DNA of 64,000 bases from positions 342,501 through 406,500 of the forward strand of contig OX419337.1 in NCBI GenBank assembly GCA_948470475.1, given 5' to 3'. A program made the position numbers and the translations under genes. How positions within the stretch are numbered: the stretch's first letter is position 1; each line of letters starts with the position of its first letter. Source of the DNA: Galaxea fascicularis. Taxonomy: Eukaryota > Cnidaria > Anthozoa > Scleractinia > Euphylliidae. The notes below the pieces were generated by a model that was not told the origin of the DNA, made no database searches, and worked only from the letters and a program-made list of their open reading frames with translations. Positions 22,209 through 33,603 of the stretch are shown one piece after another.

Positions 22209-23231
22209 TCAGCTGTCCTGACTCGTGCCTTGCGCTATTCTAGTTCTTCGACCCTCGCTTCCGGGAATTTGTACAGAAATTCTCGAGCGTCGAAATGACT
22301 TCAAACACAGGACTTTTTTGAAAATCGCTTTGTACTCACGCCTGAAGCGCTTATTCGTAGCGCCATATATGAAGGGGTTGATGGAACTGCTCAAATAAAC
22401 CAAGAAGGCGTATGCAAAGTAGGCCTGTCGCGGCAGCGCGTGTTCTCCTCGCACAGCGTCAATGTAGTCAATAGTAAGAACAGGAAGCCAGCAAAATGTG
22501 AAACCAGCCATCACTGCCGCTAGAGTCTTGGTCACTTTCGCTTCTTCCACGTGTGCTCTGAGCTGCTGGGGGTTATTTTCACACGAGAAAACTTGATTTG
22601 ATCGCGATACTGCGTAGAATACTTTGATGTAGCAGACCGAGATAATTGTTAAGGGAAGTGCTATATACACGCACTCAATAAAGGCAGTGTATGCGATGTA
22701 GGTGTGGAAAGTATACAAGCACATTGCTTTACCTGGTTGGAATTCAAATCCGCCGCCGTTTTCAAAGAAGAATGGAGGTATAGATCCGAGAGACGCAGTG
22801 CACCACACAATAGCGATGTAAAGCAAAGTTGCTCGTGTTTTGAATAATACGATGTATTTTTCTGGCTTCACGACTCGAAAATATCTACTAATGGCGATAA
22901 CCCCAATGGTGAGAAGGGAGGCTAGACCAAATGTGAAAACACAAAAACCATGAAAGTGGCAGAAATGTGCTCCGAAAATCCATCTGCCGTAATAAAGAGT
23001 TGTTACTGAGAACGGTATACAGCAAGTGGACATCAAAATATCGCTCATAGCCAGTGCTACCACAAACATATTAGCGAGCATGCGAAGTCTCTGGTTTCTG
23101 TAGAGCGCGTAACAAACGGAGAGATTTCCAAAGAACGCCGTCGCGTTGATTATAGCAAACAAAACTGTCTCAGTCCAAACTAAATGAGTGTTCCTTTTGG
23201 AAAGCTCTAAAGCAAGCAATTTATCCATCAA
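22209..23231 (-). CDS. Melatonin-receptor-like class A GPCR, arm B copy
   Basis: A complete single-exon frame of 340 aa, equal in length to the arm A copy and differing at four residues only: Cys71 (Phe in A), Ile151 (Val), Gly160 (Ser) and Ala291 (Val). Cys71 fits the STCCMPF/STCCIPF pattern of the other left-group receptors, and Ala291 agrees with the 28378 gene, so this copy looks closer to the ancestor. It has the same motif set as its twin: TM2 Asp64, Cys91/Cys171, SRY 115-117, CWLP, NPFIY. It shares orientation with the other six receptors downstream, which also supports this as the original and arm A as the inverted duplicate (inference). Confidence 0.87.
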   Translation of the reverse strand: MMDKLLALELSKRNTHLVWTETVLFAIINATAFFGNLSVCYALYRNQRLRMLANMFVVALAMSDILMSTCCIPFSVTTLYYGRWIFGAHFCHFHGFCVFTFGLASLLTIGVIAISRYFRVVKPEKYIVLFKTRATLLYIAIVWCTASLGSIPPFFFENGGGFEFQPGKAMCLYTFHTYIAYTAFIECVYIALPLTIISVCYIKVFYAVSRSNQVFSCENNPQQLRAHVEEAKVTKTLAAVMAGFTFCWLPVLTIDYIDAVRGEHALPRQAYFAYAFLVYLSSSINPFIYGATNKRFRREYKAIFKKVLCLKSFRRSRISVQIPGSEGRRTRIAQGTSQDS

Positions 23232-23275
23232 GTCAGTCTGATTAAAAATATATTCGAATATGTAAAGTTTTAGTA
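23232..23275 (-). promoter_or_regulatory. Conserved proximal promoter-like segment
   Basis: Just before the start codon, in reading direction, is 'actttacatattcgaatata' then 'tttttaatcagactgactt'. The receptor gene at 25966-26943 has 'acttttacatattcagaaga' then 'tttttaaaatatatt' at the same distance. The shared AT-rich core could be a TATA region, or simply unerased paralogy. Confidence 0.35.
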
Positions 23276-24370
23276 GCCTCGGGGTGTGGGTGCGAACGCA
23301 CTGAAGGAAAAATGATTCTGGCCACTGTCATTTCAATTTTTGTGAGCGTTTTATTTCTTGTGTAATGTACAGCAGATGTTTTCACTTGCGAATTAAGATA
23401 CCCCTTAATTTGGAAGAACGTCCTAGGTATATGATATTGCACAGCTTGTCAATTTTCCTGACGAGTGTGTGGATGTTTCATTTAGGATAACAATCCATTG
23501 CTCATTATTTTGCCGCAAACAATTAACCTTTCGTTGTCAAATTTATTTCTAACGATACCTCTACATTTTCATAAAAATCCGCCGGTCAAGAATACAAAAA
23601 TTATCGTAATCAGTCTGTAAAGTATATTTTTCTCAACTGGTCCTTATCAGTCTGATCGGAATTGAAGGATGACAAAGCAACTCCGGCTGGCTGGGGTGGA
23701 AACAAACAGAAGTAACTTTAAAGATTTTCTGTCTATCACCGGATAAAAGCATCGTTTTTGTATGGTAATATATTGTGGATGGCACGGAGAGCATACAGTA
23801 TTGATCGGCCAGGTTGTATACTTCATTCCTAGTTCCGGCATGAGGCTACTTATTTTTCGTAATTGTAGTATATTCAAGTAAAGAGAGGGCGATGGGCTTG
23901 AAACCTGTTTCGAGAGCCTCTCTAAAGTTTCTTTGTGACCCCATCCAATAAAGACGAATTGGCGATTTTCGAGTTTTTAAAATTCGTACAAAAAACTCGG
24001 GAGAATCAGCATATGGTGTGAACAGAATTTCCAACACAAAAGAAAATGCATGCTTCACTTGGAAATCCAGAAAATCAACAGCATGGGTGTTAGAATGGTA
24101 GTGGAGTGACACGACTTTTAATTGATCTGTGTTGAATAAGAGGTGCCGTATGAGTCACCTGTCAAGAACAATTGAAAAAAAGTGTACTATGTAATTGGCA
24201 TTTGCAGTACACGTCACTATTGCCCAGAATAATTTCAATTAGTCTAACCAATATTACTGAGGATGCTTTCGATGAGATAGAATCGACAAGCGACAATATT
24301 CTCCCAGACCACTGACAACAGACAGAAATTGGCAGAAAAAGCCCAACAGTTTGCGAAAGGGATAATTCAC

Positions 24371-24959
24371 TTTTAGTTCTTTTCTTTGCGACAGAGACAT
24401 CTGTCCCAGACCAAACAGACAGAAGACGGAGCCGTAAACGAGCAACAAAGTGAAACTAGACCAACACCCTTTGAAAGCCTTCACTGAGGAGATTGCTTTA
24501 AAACTCTTAAAGAGTCAGTGAGAAATGTGCTCACTTTTAAACAGACGGCATCGGCTCGGCTTGTTTAGTGCTCGTGAGTTCAATGTAACTGAAAGGGCTT
24601 AGAATCAGACGGGGTTAGTTTTTGAAGAAACTGTGTCTGCATTAGTGGGGATTGGGGCCCGAAAATTTGGTTTCAACAACCGAGTTGATGATGTAAATTG
24701 GTCAACGTATATGGATTCTAAACGCTGTCGTTTCGAGCGTTAGCTCTTTCTCCTATTTCGTCAGAGCGAATCGAGGAATTGTTGGTTGTGCGTGGTTCAT
24801 ATAGAGAAGATGGAGTTACTCTATTGGTGGTAACGTGGCAACGTGAAAAAAAGGAAGACTTTAATTGAACGAAAAGCGTTCGTTGATACCGCGGGGATTG
24901 AAGGAGCACTGTCATGAGAGTTTTGCTGTTTTCCGGCCAAAACTAAACAGAAATGCTAT
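24371..24959. other. Unrecognised intergenic stretch
   Basis: This lies outside arm B. Short frames exist (24254-24484 and 24718-24915, minus) without family signatures. I see no gene. Confidence 0.35.
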
Positions 24960-25395
24960 ACTTAATGGCGTTTACTCACAACAGCTTAGTGAGAAACTCT
25001 AACAACTTCAGAATCGTGCTATCAGAGTTATCACCAAATCTAGCTATGATACTAGTTCCAGATTTCTTCTTAACTCGCTTAGTTGGGACAATTTAGCGGT
25101 TAGAAGGGCTTTACAAAAGGCTAATTTAATGTTCAAGAGCATTAATGCTCCCAAAACCAAGAACTGATTACCTGAAGCGCAGCTTTAGTTACAGTGGTGC
25201 TCTTCTATGGAACAATCTTCCTGAGGAAATACGTACATCAAATTTCTTAAGCTTCTTTAAGAGAAGTTCCCATAGATGGTTTTCTGATCAGGACTCCCAC
25301 ACAGCAAATATGTAAAACAATTTGAGAATTTTTAATTAATTTTCTTTCTTAGACTGATATTTTTAACCGTGTTTAAATAAAGTTATCATTCATTC
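24960..25395 (+). mobile_element. 3'-terminal fragment of a CR1/L2-like LINE
   Basis: The frame reads LQNRAIRVITKSSYDTSS, RFLLNSLSWDNLAVRRALQK and, after a frameshift, LKRSFSYSGALLWNNLPEEI. This is the typical end of a LINE reverse-transcriptase ORF. A short UTR follows, with AATAAA and an 'attcattcactc' tail (about 25376-25398). Stops and frameshifts show that it is dead, and everything 5' of this part is missing. Confidence 0.75.
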
Positions 25396-25965
25396 ACTCA
25401 TGCCGAAACATTCCTTGAATTGTAGGAGAAAGATTTCGATCGATTTTTGGCAGGAAAAGTCATCCATCATACATTTTTGGCCAGGGCCTCAAGAAGACGT
25501 GCGAGACATCCAGTTATGACAGTCCGTTTTTAATGTGAACCTTCTTGGGGCAAGAAAATTACGATTTCATGTAATAAACTACCTGTTTTGTGTCTCCATT
25601 TCTTTCATGTGCTGTACCATTGCTTATTCTTTTATTTAACGGTGACAATACAAAATTTTTCATCAGTACATTTAACAGTTGTAAATTACATGCAACGTTA
25701 AAGTTTTCTGTTTGCCAAAAATCCATTTTAAGTTTAAAAAAGTTTGAGAAATATTCTCCCCCCAATCATGTTTCACCATATCAGACTACCTTCAAACCGC
25801 ACGAGACGACCCTACAAGACGACCCTACGAATTCGCGCCTCTGGCGCTCTTGCGGTTCGCGCGATGGCGGTCTAACGCAACCCCCATTCAAAATCCTGGC
25901 TACGGGACTGGTTACGGTTCCGTCTTTATTATCAGCTGTCTTATGAGTCACTAGTCGATCATTTT
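25396..25965. other. Unrecognised intergenic stretch
   Basis: No gene or element is recognised. The short frame 25590-25946 lacks any family signature. Confidence 0.35.
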
Positions 25966-26943
25966 TCAGGCTCTTGTGCCACTTCCAGAAACATCATTGT
26001 CAATCCGCCGCGTACATCGACATGATCGCAGACAAAATACTTTCTTCAAAATAGCCTTGTACTCTCGCCTGAACTGCCTGTTCGTAACACCGTATATGAA
26101 GGGGTTGATGGTACTACTAAAGTAAACCAGGAACCCGTATGTAAGGTAGGCCTGGCGTTGTAGAGTGGGTTTCCCTTGCGCAGCATCAATACAATCAATA
26201 ACAGAAACAGGAATCCAGCAAATCGCGAAACCAACCATCACCACAGCTAGAGTCTTGGTCACTTTAGCTTCCTCCACGTTTGCTCTGAGTTGCTGGGGAT
26301 TATTTTCAGGCGCGAAAACTCGATTTGATCGCGATACTGTGTAGAAAACCTTGGCGTAACAGACTGAGATAACGATTAAGGGCGTTGCTATGTATACGCA
26401 TTCAATGAACACAGTGTAGGCAATGTGACTTCGGAAAGTGTACAAACACATTTCCTTGCCTGCATGAAATTGGAATCCATCAAAGAAAAGTGGGGGCACA
26501 GATCCAATGAAGGCAGTGCACCATACAACAACGAGATACAGTAAAACTGTTCGCGTTTTGAATAATACGATGTATTTCTCTGGCTTCACTATGAGGAAAT
26601 ATCTATTGACTGCGATTATCCCCATGGTGAGAAGTGAGGCCAAACCAAATGTGAAAACACAGAAACCATGAAATCGACAGAAACCGTCTCCAAACAACCA
26701 TCTCCCCGCTATCGAAGTTGCGACTGAAAAAGGCATACAGCAGGTGGACATTAAAATATCGCTCACAGCCAGTGCTACCACAAACACATTGGCAAGCGTA
26801 CGAAGTCTTTGGTTTCTGTAGACTGCGTAACAAACGGAGAGATTACCAAGTAACGCCGTCGAGTTGGTGATGATGAAAGAAATTGTTCCTAACCAAACTA
26901 TTGGATCGCTCCTGGTCGAAAGCTCCGAAGAAAGTTTGTTCAT
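25966..26943 (-). CDS. Melatonin-receptor-like class A GPCR
   Basis: A complete single-exon frame of 325 aa from an ATG at 26943. Visible are Asn34 (TM1), Asp62 (TM2, ALAVSD), Cys89, Asn113-Arg114-Tyr115, a CICWIPV TM6 motif and NPFIYG in TM7, then RQFRREYKAILKK. It is the only copy here with NRY, the exact form found in vertebrate melatonin receptors; the others have SRY. The second extracellular loop is two residues shorter than in the arm copies. It belongs to the left group (STCCMPFSV, NPFIYG). Ligand unknown. Confidence 0.87.
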   Translation of the reverse strand: MNKLSSELSTRSDPIVWLGTISFIITNSTALLGNLSVCYAVYRNQRLRTLANVFVVALAVSDILMSTCCMPFSVATSIAGRWLFGDGFCRFHGFCVFTFGLASLLTMGIIAVNRYFLIVKPEKYIVLFKTRTVLLYLVVVWCTAFIGSVPPLFFDGFQFHAGKEMCLYTFRSHIAYTVFIECVYIATPLIVISVCYAKVFYTVSRSNRVFAPENNPQQLRANVEEAKVTKTLAVVMVGFAICWIPVSVIDCIDAAQGKPTLQRQAYLTYGFLVYFSSTINPFIYGVTNRQFRREYKAILKKVFCLRSCRCTRRIDNDVSGSGTRA

Positions 26944-26985
26944 GAGTGCAATATATTTTAAAAATCTTCTGAATATGTAAAAGTA
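26944..26985 (-). promoter_or_regulatory. Proximal promoter-like segment shared with the 22209 gene
   Basis: Read on the minus strand, 'acttttacatattcagaaga' and the following 'tttttaaaatatatt' end about 8 bp before the ATG. It resembles 23232-23275. Being so close to the start codon, it may be 5' UTR rather than promoter. Confidence 0.3.
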
Positions 26986-28377
26986 TGGAATTTGTGTTTT
27001 TGTCTGTGTTACAACTCAATGTACGGGCTCCGGATGAAACCTTTAGTACGTTTGTGAATCCCCGAGGAAATATAATGCACTTGCCCGAATTTTATTTCAA
27101 TTTCTCTTGACGGGGTTGATTAGTTATTGCACCTCATGTAGCAGATGTTCCTAGTCACACATTATATAAGAAAGCCTCTTTATTAATTGTTTTTATTGCA
27201 ACAAACCTTTCAACTTGTTTTTGATGTTGATATGTGTTTGAATAAATATTTGTTCGAATAAAAGGCATGCAGTGATCCTAGGCCTTGTCACCTCCTTAAT
27301 TTACAGCATGTATGCCGCGCTACATTATACTTAGACGGACAATCGAATCACGCACATGTTACAAATAAATGAAATTCCAGTGGCTTCAATAGAAAACATT
27401 TTGCTAAATCATATGGAACGTGGATTCCATCCGATTCTGATTGCCGATCACATTACATACATACTTTATGGAAAGATAACGCTATAGGCAGCCACAAGCC
27501 GATGTGACCGGATCTTCTACAATTAAAAATAAATATTAAAATACAGAAATATGTATATAGTCCGTCATAAAAACTGGACTACAGATATTACATTGCCAGC
27601 ATTTTCATTGGTTAGCTAGCCGGACACATACTATCATCTCGTTTTTGAATAAAATTTCCCCTCGAAAGACAACATTCATTTAAAAAATCGTCTTATTTTG
27701 GAATTAACGAGAAGTGATATCAATGGACAAAGACAAAGACAAAGACCCGGTAGTGCTGGCATCGTTTTAAAAAAGTTGTAGTAGCCACCCTGAGAATATT
27801 TTTCGTACTATTGATGTTCGGCTTGGCCTAAACTCACTTTCATTTATCGAGATACCACAAGAGTTTATGAAGTTACTTAATAAATTGTAAAATGTGTATT
27901 GAACGACCAGTGTCATACATCGGTAAATATGGTCACGAGCCAGTCTATTCAAAACAAGCTAACAGCCATTACTCCAGCTTATTAGCTTCCAGCAGCTTTT
28001 ACTGTTCGTTGTTATAAAATATACGAAAAACAGCGTGCACTCTGATTGGTCGAATGCTTTAATTAGTAAAGAATAGAAAAAAAAAACATTAGGCGAAGTG
28101 CTTCTCGCACTTCTCGAGTTCTTAAAAATCCCCAGATACCTATATTGCTGAATATCGTACAACTGAAGAAACAAGTTTTTTATTTCTTTTATAAATATCC
28201 CGGAGATCTGAGTCAGTTTTCATACCGAACGTCTGTTGATAAAACTATACGTGCGGGAAAAAGTATTAATATAGTAGAAATAGTTAAAGTGAGAACTTCA
28301 ACTGACATAGGTTATCCTCGAATTTTGAGTCTGTTGAGTCCTTTTTTTAGCTTTTCGCCCAGAAACGTCGCCGGCAA
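26986..28377. other. Unrecognised intergenic stretch
   Basis: AT-rich spacer between two receptor genes. I see no gene, RNA or repeat apart from a short (gacaaa)n tract near 27725. Confidence 0.4.
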
Positions 28378-29316
28378 TCAGCGCAATGACAGAAAACAAA
28401 ACACTCCCATCAACATAGCTTTGTATTCCCGTCTGAAGTGCTTATTTGTAGCTCCATATATGAAGGGGTTGATGGTACTGCTCAAATAAACGAGGAACCC
28501 GTATGTAAGGTAGGCTTGTCCTGGCAGCGTGAATTGTCCGCGAGCGGCGTCAATGTAATCTATTATACAGACTGGAATCCAGCAAATGGCGAAACCAACC
28601 ATCACCATAGCTAGAGTCTTGGTCACTTTAGCTTCCTCCACGTTTGCTCTGAGCTGCTCAAAGTTATTATCAAGTGAGAAAACTCGATTTGATCGCGATA
28701 CTGTGTAGGATACTTTGGCGTAACAGACTGAGATAACGATTAAGGGCGTTGCTATGTATACGCATTCAATGAACACAGTGTAGGCAATGTGGCTTTGGAA
28801 AGTATATAAGCACATTGCTTTGCCTGGATGAAAGTCAAATCCCCCATTTTCGAAGAAAAATGGAGAAACAGATCCAATTAAGGCAGTGCACCACACAGCA
28901 ACGATATACAGCAAAGTTATTCGTGCTGTGAATAATACCATGTACTTGTCATGTTTTACAACACAGAAATATCTACTGACTGCGATTATTCCCATGGTTA
29001 AAAGAGACACCAAACCAAACGTAAAAACACAGAAACCGTGAAATCGGCAGAAGCGATCTCCAAACATCCAACTCCCCGCTATCAAAGTTGCGACTGAAAA
29101 AGGCATACAGCAGGTGGACATTAAAATATCGCTCACAGCCAGTGCTACCACAAACATGTTAGCGTGTGTACGAAGTCTCTGGTTTCTGTACACAGCGTAA
29201 CAAACGGAGAGATTTTCTAAAAAGGCAGTCGCATTAATAGTAGCTAACAATAGTACCTCAACCCAGACTACATAGTGGCCGCCTGTAGAAAGCTCATCAG
29301 ATCTTGATTCAGTCAT
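28378..29316 (-). CDS. Melatonin-receptor-like class A GPCR with altered TM1 and short tail
   Basis: A complete single-exon frame of 312 aa. Visible are Asp in ALAVSD (TM2), SRY, CICWIPVCI (TM6), NPFIYG and a helix 8 HFRREYKAMLMG. Two oddities stand out. The residue before the TM1 asparagine is Glu (FLENLSVCY) where all paralogs have Gly. The protein stops about 12 residues after helix 8 begins, so it lacks the 20-30 residue basic, Ser-rich tail of the arm and 40486 copies. The intracellular loop 2 reads VVKHDKY instead of VVKPxKY. It may be diverging in function or decaying, although the frame is intact. Confidence 0.83.
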   Translation of the reverse strand: MTESRSDELSTGGHYVVWVEVLLLATINATAFLENLSVCYAVYRNQRLRTHANMFVVALAVSDILMSTCCMPFSVATLIAGSWMFGDRFCRFHGFCVFTFGLVSLLTMGIIAVSRYFCVVKHDKYMVLFTARITLLYIVAVWCTALIGSVSPFFFENGGFDFHPGKAMCLYTFQSHIAYTVFIECVYIATPLIVISVCYAKVSYTVSRSNRVFSLDNNFEQLRANVEEAKVTKTLAMVMVGFAICWIPVCIIDYIDAARGQFTLPGQAYLTYGFLVYLSSTINPFIYGATNKHFRREYKAMLMGVFCFLSLR

Positions 29317-30034
29317 TAAAGTTGTTAGCCACGCAACTAGAGCTTTAGACTGGAGGAACCTTCTAGATTAATGGGGCTTTTACAAAGTTGTAATCTTCCT
29401 AAATTCTTGAGCTGCGCTTGTTACCGCAAAAATAATGTTCCGTTAACTTTACCACCCGCGCTGGTAGTTCTTATTGGTCAGACATTACATTCAGAAACCT
29501 TAACATAGCTACGTTTTCAAGAAATAAACTTCCATGTTCCACTTTTAGCTACTTTTTATAGGTGACGTTTGTTAATTAAAGTAAAAGACAGTTCCTAGTA
29601 CAGTTTGTCAATCTATTTCCTTTGTGTGCTATTCATACTACTTAGAATTTCCCCCCGAGTGAATGTTTTTTTTTCCTGCGCAGCTGTTGACCCAGCTCTG
29701 ATCAAAATCTGATTTCTCCTAGTACTATCGCTGCATTACCATACAAAAGTAAGAGAAGAAAATAAAGGTGATTAAAAGCGAGGGAAATTGCCTTGATGCA
29801 TCATCGGGGTTTTTAAGAACTGATAGGACAGATGGTAATTGGTGTGGAGAATTTTTCTTTTCAACTTGATCAGCATCAAGCAGGAACAGAATCACAAATT
29901 AACCAGCACCGTAGCAAGGTAATAACAGTTCGTTCTAGGTGTTTTGTGAGTAGGATATAGCACAATTCGCCCTTGGAAATAAGCCTCGCCGTCGAAACCG
30001 TGGGGGCGACGCTTGGCGTGGTAAAACACAGCTT

Positions 30035-30070
<36 letters not shown>

Positions 30071-33000
30071 TTGGGCGAATGTTGGTCACTCGGTGATCTA
30101 TAAACACCATTCAATTAATGGCGGATTTTGAAACAACATGTGACAGCTTATTTCCAAGGAAATGTAAATATGAAAGTCATTTAGCTTATACTAATTTTAT
30201 TAGTGGTCTGTTTAATTTACAATTTTTGCATGCCACTGCCATCTGTTTCAAACATTCTTTTTAATTTTAGTAACTGAGTGAGAAACGTTTAAAAAAAACG
30301 AATGTAGTAAGGGTTACGTTTATTCGACTATGATACAAGTTTGCATGAAAGACCTTTGTAACTAACAAACAAGGTTCATACAAGAAATGTATGGGAGCAC
30401 AAAAAAATAATTCATGGCGGCTTATTGACCACTTGAAAGACGGGACTATTGGGGCGATCACTATCACTTTCACAAAATCTGGTTTGCGCAACTCGTGTCA
30501 CTCGAATCAAACGCTGCAAAAAAAAGGGTTTGTTGTTGTCATTCGGTTCATTTGATTTACTCCTAGACCTTATACAGATACATACAAATTCAGCAGAACA
30601 CAATAAAATTGAAAGGAGAAGGGAAAATAGAAAACTTGTGCGCCTTTCACATGGTGTTTGTGCCAATGCAACTTCTTTGCAGAATGATCCGGGATACAGT
30701 ATCGGTTAAATGAAATATTGCAGTTCGAGAAGCGTGTGGATCGGGTAGTTTTTAAATGGCTCTGGCACCAACATCTTGATTGATTTTTGTTTTGTATTCT
30801 GTCACCTCCATTGCCGCTTTATTTAATTGAAACGCCGTATGGAGAATGCAATAACAAACTCAAATCCATTAAATTAAGTAGAAGAAAGATAATAATCTTT
30901 TGCTTATATTGTCTGTGTCCTCTTTATTATTTTTTCTTTTCAGGGTAAATTTATCAACACCTATCCTACATTTTATCACGACAAGCCATTGACATGATCA
31001 TTATTATTAATTTGAACATTTCCCCTGTAATGTCGATTTATTTTTGTCACTGAGTTACGGGTTGATTGTGAAGAAATCAGATTTTATCCTTTTCTTAGGC
31101 AGGTAACGTATAGAACGCAGAATTTCTTGGGAGTGTTAAGGTTAATCTTAAAACCAGCCGTTGCCACGATTCCCCGCAAATGAATTTACGAAAAACATTA
31201 AAGGATGAAACCCTCACCAGCTACAAAAAAGAAATAAGTAATATCCCTGAATATCTTCTTCCTCAAGAGCCAAGAAAGAAGAGGGAATATTTTCACGTTA
31301 TGGTGGTATCAAGAAAATCCCAAAGAACTCGGCCTCTTTCTCTCTTTAGCTTTTAGAATCCCTGTACGGTGGTCAATTTACATTTATCAATTCTGTTGAT
31401 AATACCAAATTTTTGTGTACTCTTTCTCACAAGCGTCTTCTCTCTGAAATAAGAGCTCTTTTTTGAACGCTGTATTAGATCAGCTTTAAGCAATCATTTC
31501 TTGGCTTGAAAGGTTAGGTGATGCATATCCGGCCGTGTACCTGTCAAATCTGTACGTGTTCCCCGGTTTTTGCGTTGTAAAGATCTCCTGTTGTTTTCTC
31601 TTAGCTCTTTAAAAGCAGCCCTGTAGCAATGAAATCAAAACCCGAAGAAGAAGAAGAAATAAGGTCGCGGGGGATACTTGGCTATGAGTATATTCATAAG
31701 GAAAAAATATAAGTAAGGTGCTATCAAATCTTATACAGTATCACGAATTTTTAAAAGCCGACCCGCTAGACAGATATTGGGGAATCATTGAAGTGCACAA
31801 GAATTGCTTTAATTTTACTGAATAGATCCCTCTTTGCGGCAGTGTTGTAAGCCACTACAATTAATTTTTGTAAATTGTGGTTTTGAGTCCAAGTTTTCTC
31901 CTCGAGTGGAGCACAAAGAAAGATGATTTTACCACTCCGGTGATCAGTCAAAACCTGTTTTGTGTTATGTCTGACCCCGATTTTTTGTTTCAAGTTTCAT
32001 TTAGCATTCTAGAGTTTTCCAACACTCCAATCTTCCCTTCTAAAGCTTATTTTAAAATTCGGCATCAGATATGACAATCTACAATACACCCGAGTTTACC
32101 TCGCTGCTGTGTCAACTCATGAAATTCTCTATCCGCGCAGAATTCTTGGACACAACATTGCTTGTTTTTACGTTTCCGAAGGCTTCCTGAGCAAACACGG
32201 TTAAACTAATTAACGCAAAAACTATGATGATGGTAATTTTAATAATCTTGACCCACGGGCTATCGTTAGCACTGCATGCAAAAAAGAACATTGTCTCGCT
32301 GTCTCATTGGTTTTAACTTGAAATGCAAAAGAAGTTCGTGCGACACGATTAGACTTTTTCATAAATATGTCGCGTGTTGTCGGTATTAGTTGTTGCACTT
32401 CGTGCATATTCTTTACATAAATGTGATGTATTATCCTGCTCCCCGCGATCTTAAGGTCATTCCCTAGAAATAGAAGTCGCAATAGATTTTATTTGAAACT
32501 TTGCTAGATGGTTGTCAACGTCAAAAACATCAAAGAAATACAATGAAAAGAGAGGCTCCCCATGTCCGTTTTCATGCTTTGAGGCTTAAGTTTATACCCG
32601 CTTTGGTTAATTGTTAGCACAGGTTAAGTAGATAGCCGAAAGTGGTCTGAGTCTCTATCATTTACAAAAACGGGACAGAAGCAATGGGATAAAGGCCTTA
32701 TTTTGTCAAAAGAACATCATGGTCGAAATTTAACCTCTGTGTCGAAAACTGAATCCAACTGTCACGTGAGTTTTCACGTGACACCCCCCACGAACTGAAC
32801 GTTGCACTCTTGTAGCTTTCTGAGAATATTGTTCTTGTGAGATTTGTGAGAAAGTCGAAGTCTTGTTATCGAGATATCTCTGATTTCAATCAATACAGTC
32901 TAGAAATACTTCTATGAAGTTGTCCTACCTGGGTATGATTTTATACACTCTCAAAGGTGAAGAAAAAATAAACTAATGAAAGATTATATTTAGCCGGGTG

Positions 33001-33200
33001 TTTTGCGTCTGTGCTTTATCATTTAAGTTTCAATATAGCATCATTGTAAAGGTGATCTTCTGTGAATCATGAAAATCTGGACAATTAAAAATTATTCAAA
33101 TCTGGATATGTCATGGAGAAATAAAAAACATAGGTTAATTCACTGTTCATCCAAATGACTGAGGCATGCAACCGCTGACCACACTTTCCGAGGAAATATA
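29317..33200. other. Long gene-poor stretch
   Basis: I find no gene with a recognisable family. Opposite-strand frames near 30412-30709 overlap and have no signature. Small (gaa)n tracts lie near 31645. Introns of an unrecognised gene cannot be excluded. Confidence 0.35.
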
Positions 33201-33240
33201 CAGAGCGGGCACGGCGGAAAAACCGCTGATTGGCTGCTTA
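33201..33240 (+). repeat. Left copy of an inverted repeat flanking the zinc-finger gene
   Basis: 'ggcacggcggaaaaaccgct' followed by 'gattggct' is repeated in inverted form at 36595-36631. Weaker similarity continues inward ('cgcgt...ccgctggc'). The two copies bracket 3.4 kb that includes the C2H2 gene at 34049-35182. Confidence 0.65.
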
Positions 33241-33603
33241 ATTCGCGCGTGTAATTGCTATCCGCTGGCCGGTTCTAAGCGGCTCAACAAAGCTCTAAAA
33301 CCTACGAAATTTGAGCTTCTGTAACTCAACAGATACTAAAAGAAATGTAAAAATAACTCCATTTTCTAGAAATAAGACTCCATAAAAAAGAGTCCTCCAT
33401 TTTTCATAACTTTAGAAGCGAAATAAGGGTCTCTTTTCAACATCGAAACACGCGACCTAATTTGACTGAACTTCATGTTCTTGGCGATTACCACGCAACA
33501 CAAAATTTCAAAACTTAAGAACGTTTTTGAATACTTAAGGCTATAAATCGAGGCTGACAAACTTTAAAAGCAAGGGAAAAAAATATCAAAGGCGAAAAAA
33601 AAT

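Larger units (their letters stand above)
20548..24370 (-). repeat. Arm B of the ~4-kb inverted duplication
   Basis: Reverse complement of arm A (11098-15118). It is about 200 bp shorter overall because of indels, such as the shorter ATCA/TGAT microsatellite near 21681. It contains the near-identical GPCR gene at 22209-23231. Outside 24370 the sequence is not shared with the region left of arm A. Confidence 0.9.

Noticed and set aside
30412..30709. Overlapping 84- and 86-codon frames on opposite strands
   Set aside because: At least one must be a shadow. Neither has a domain or splice partner.
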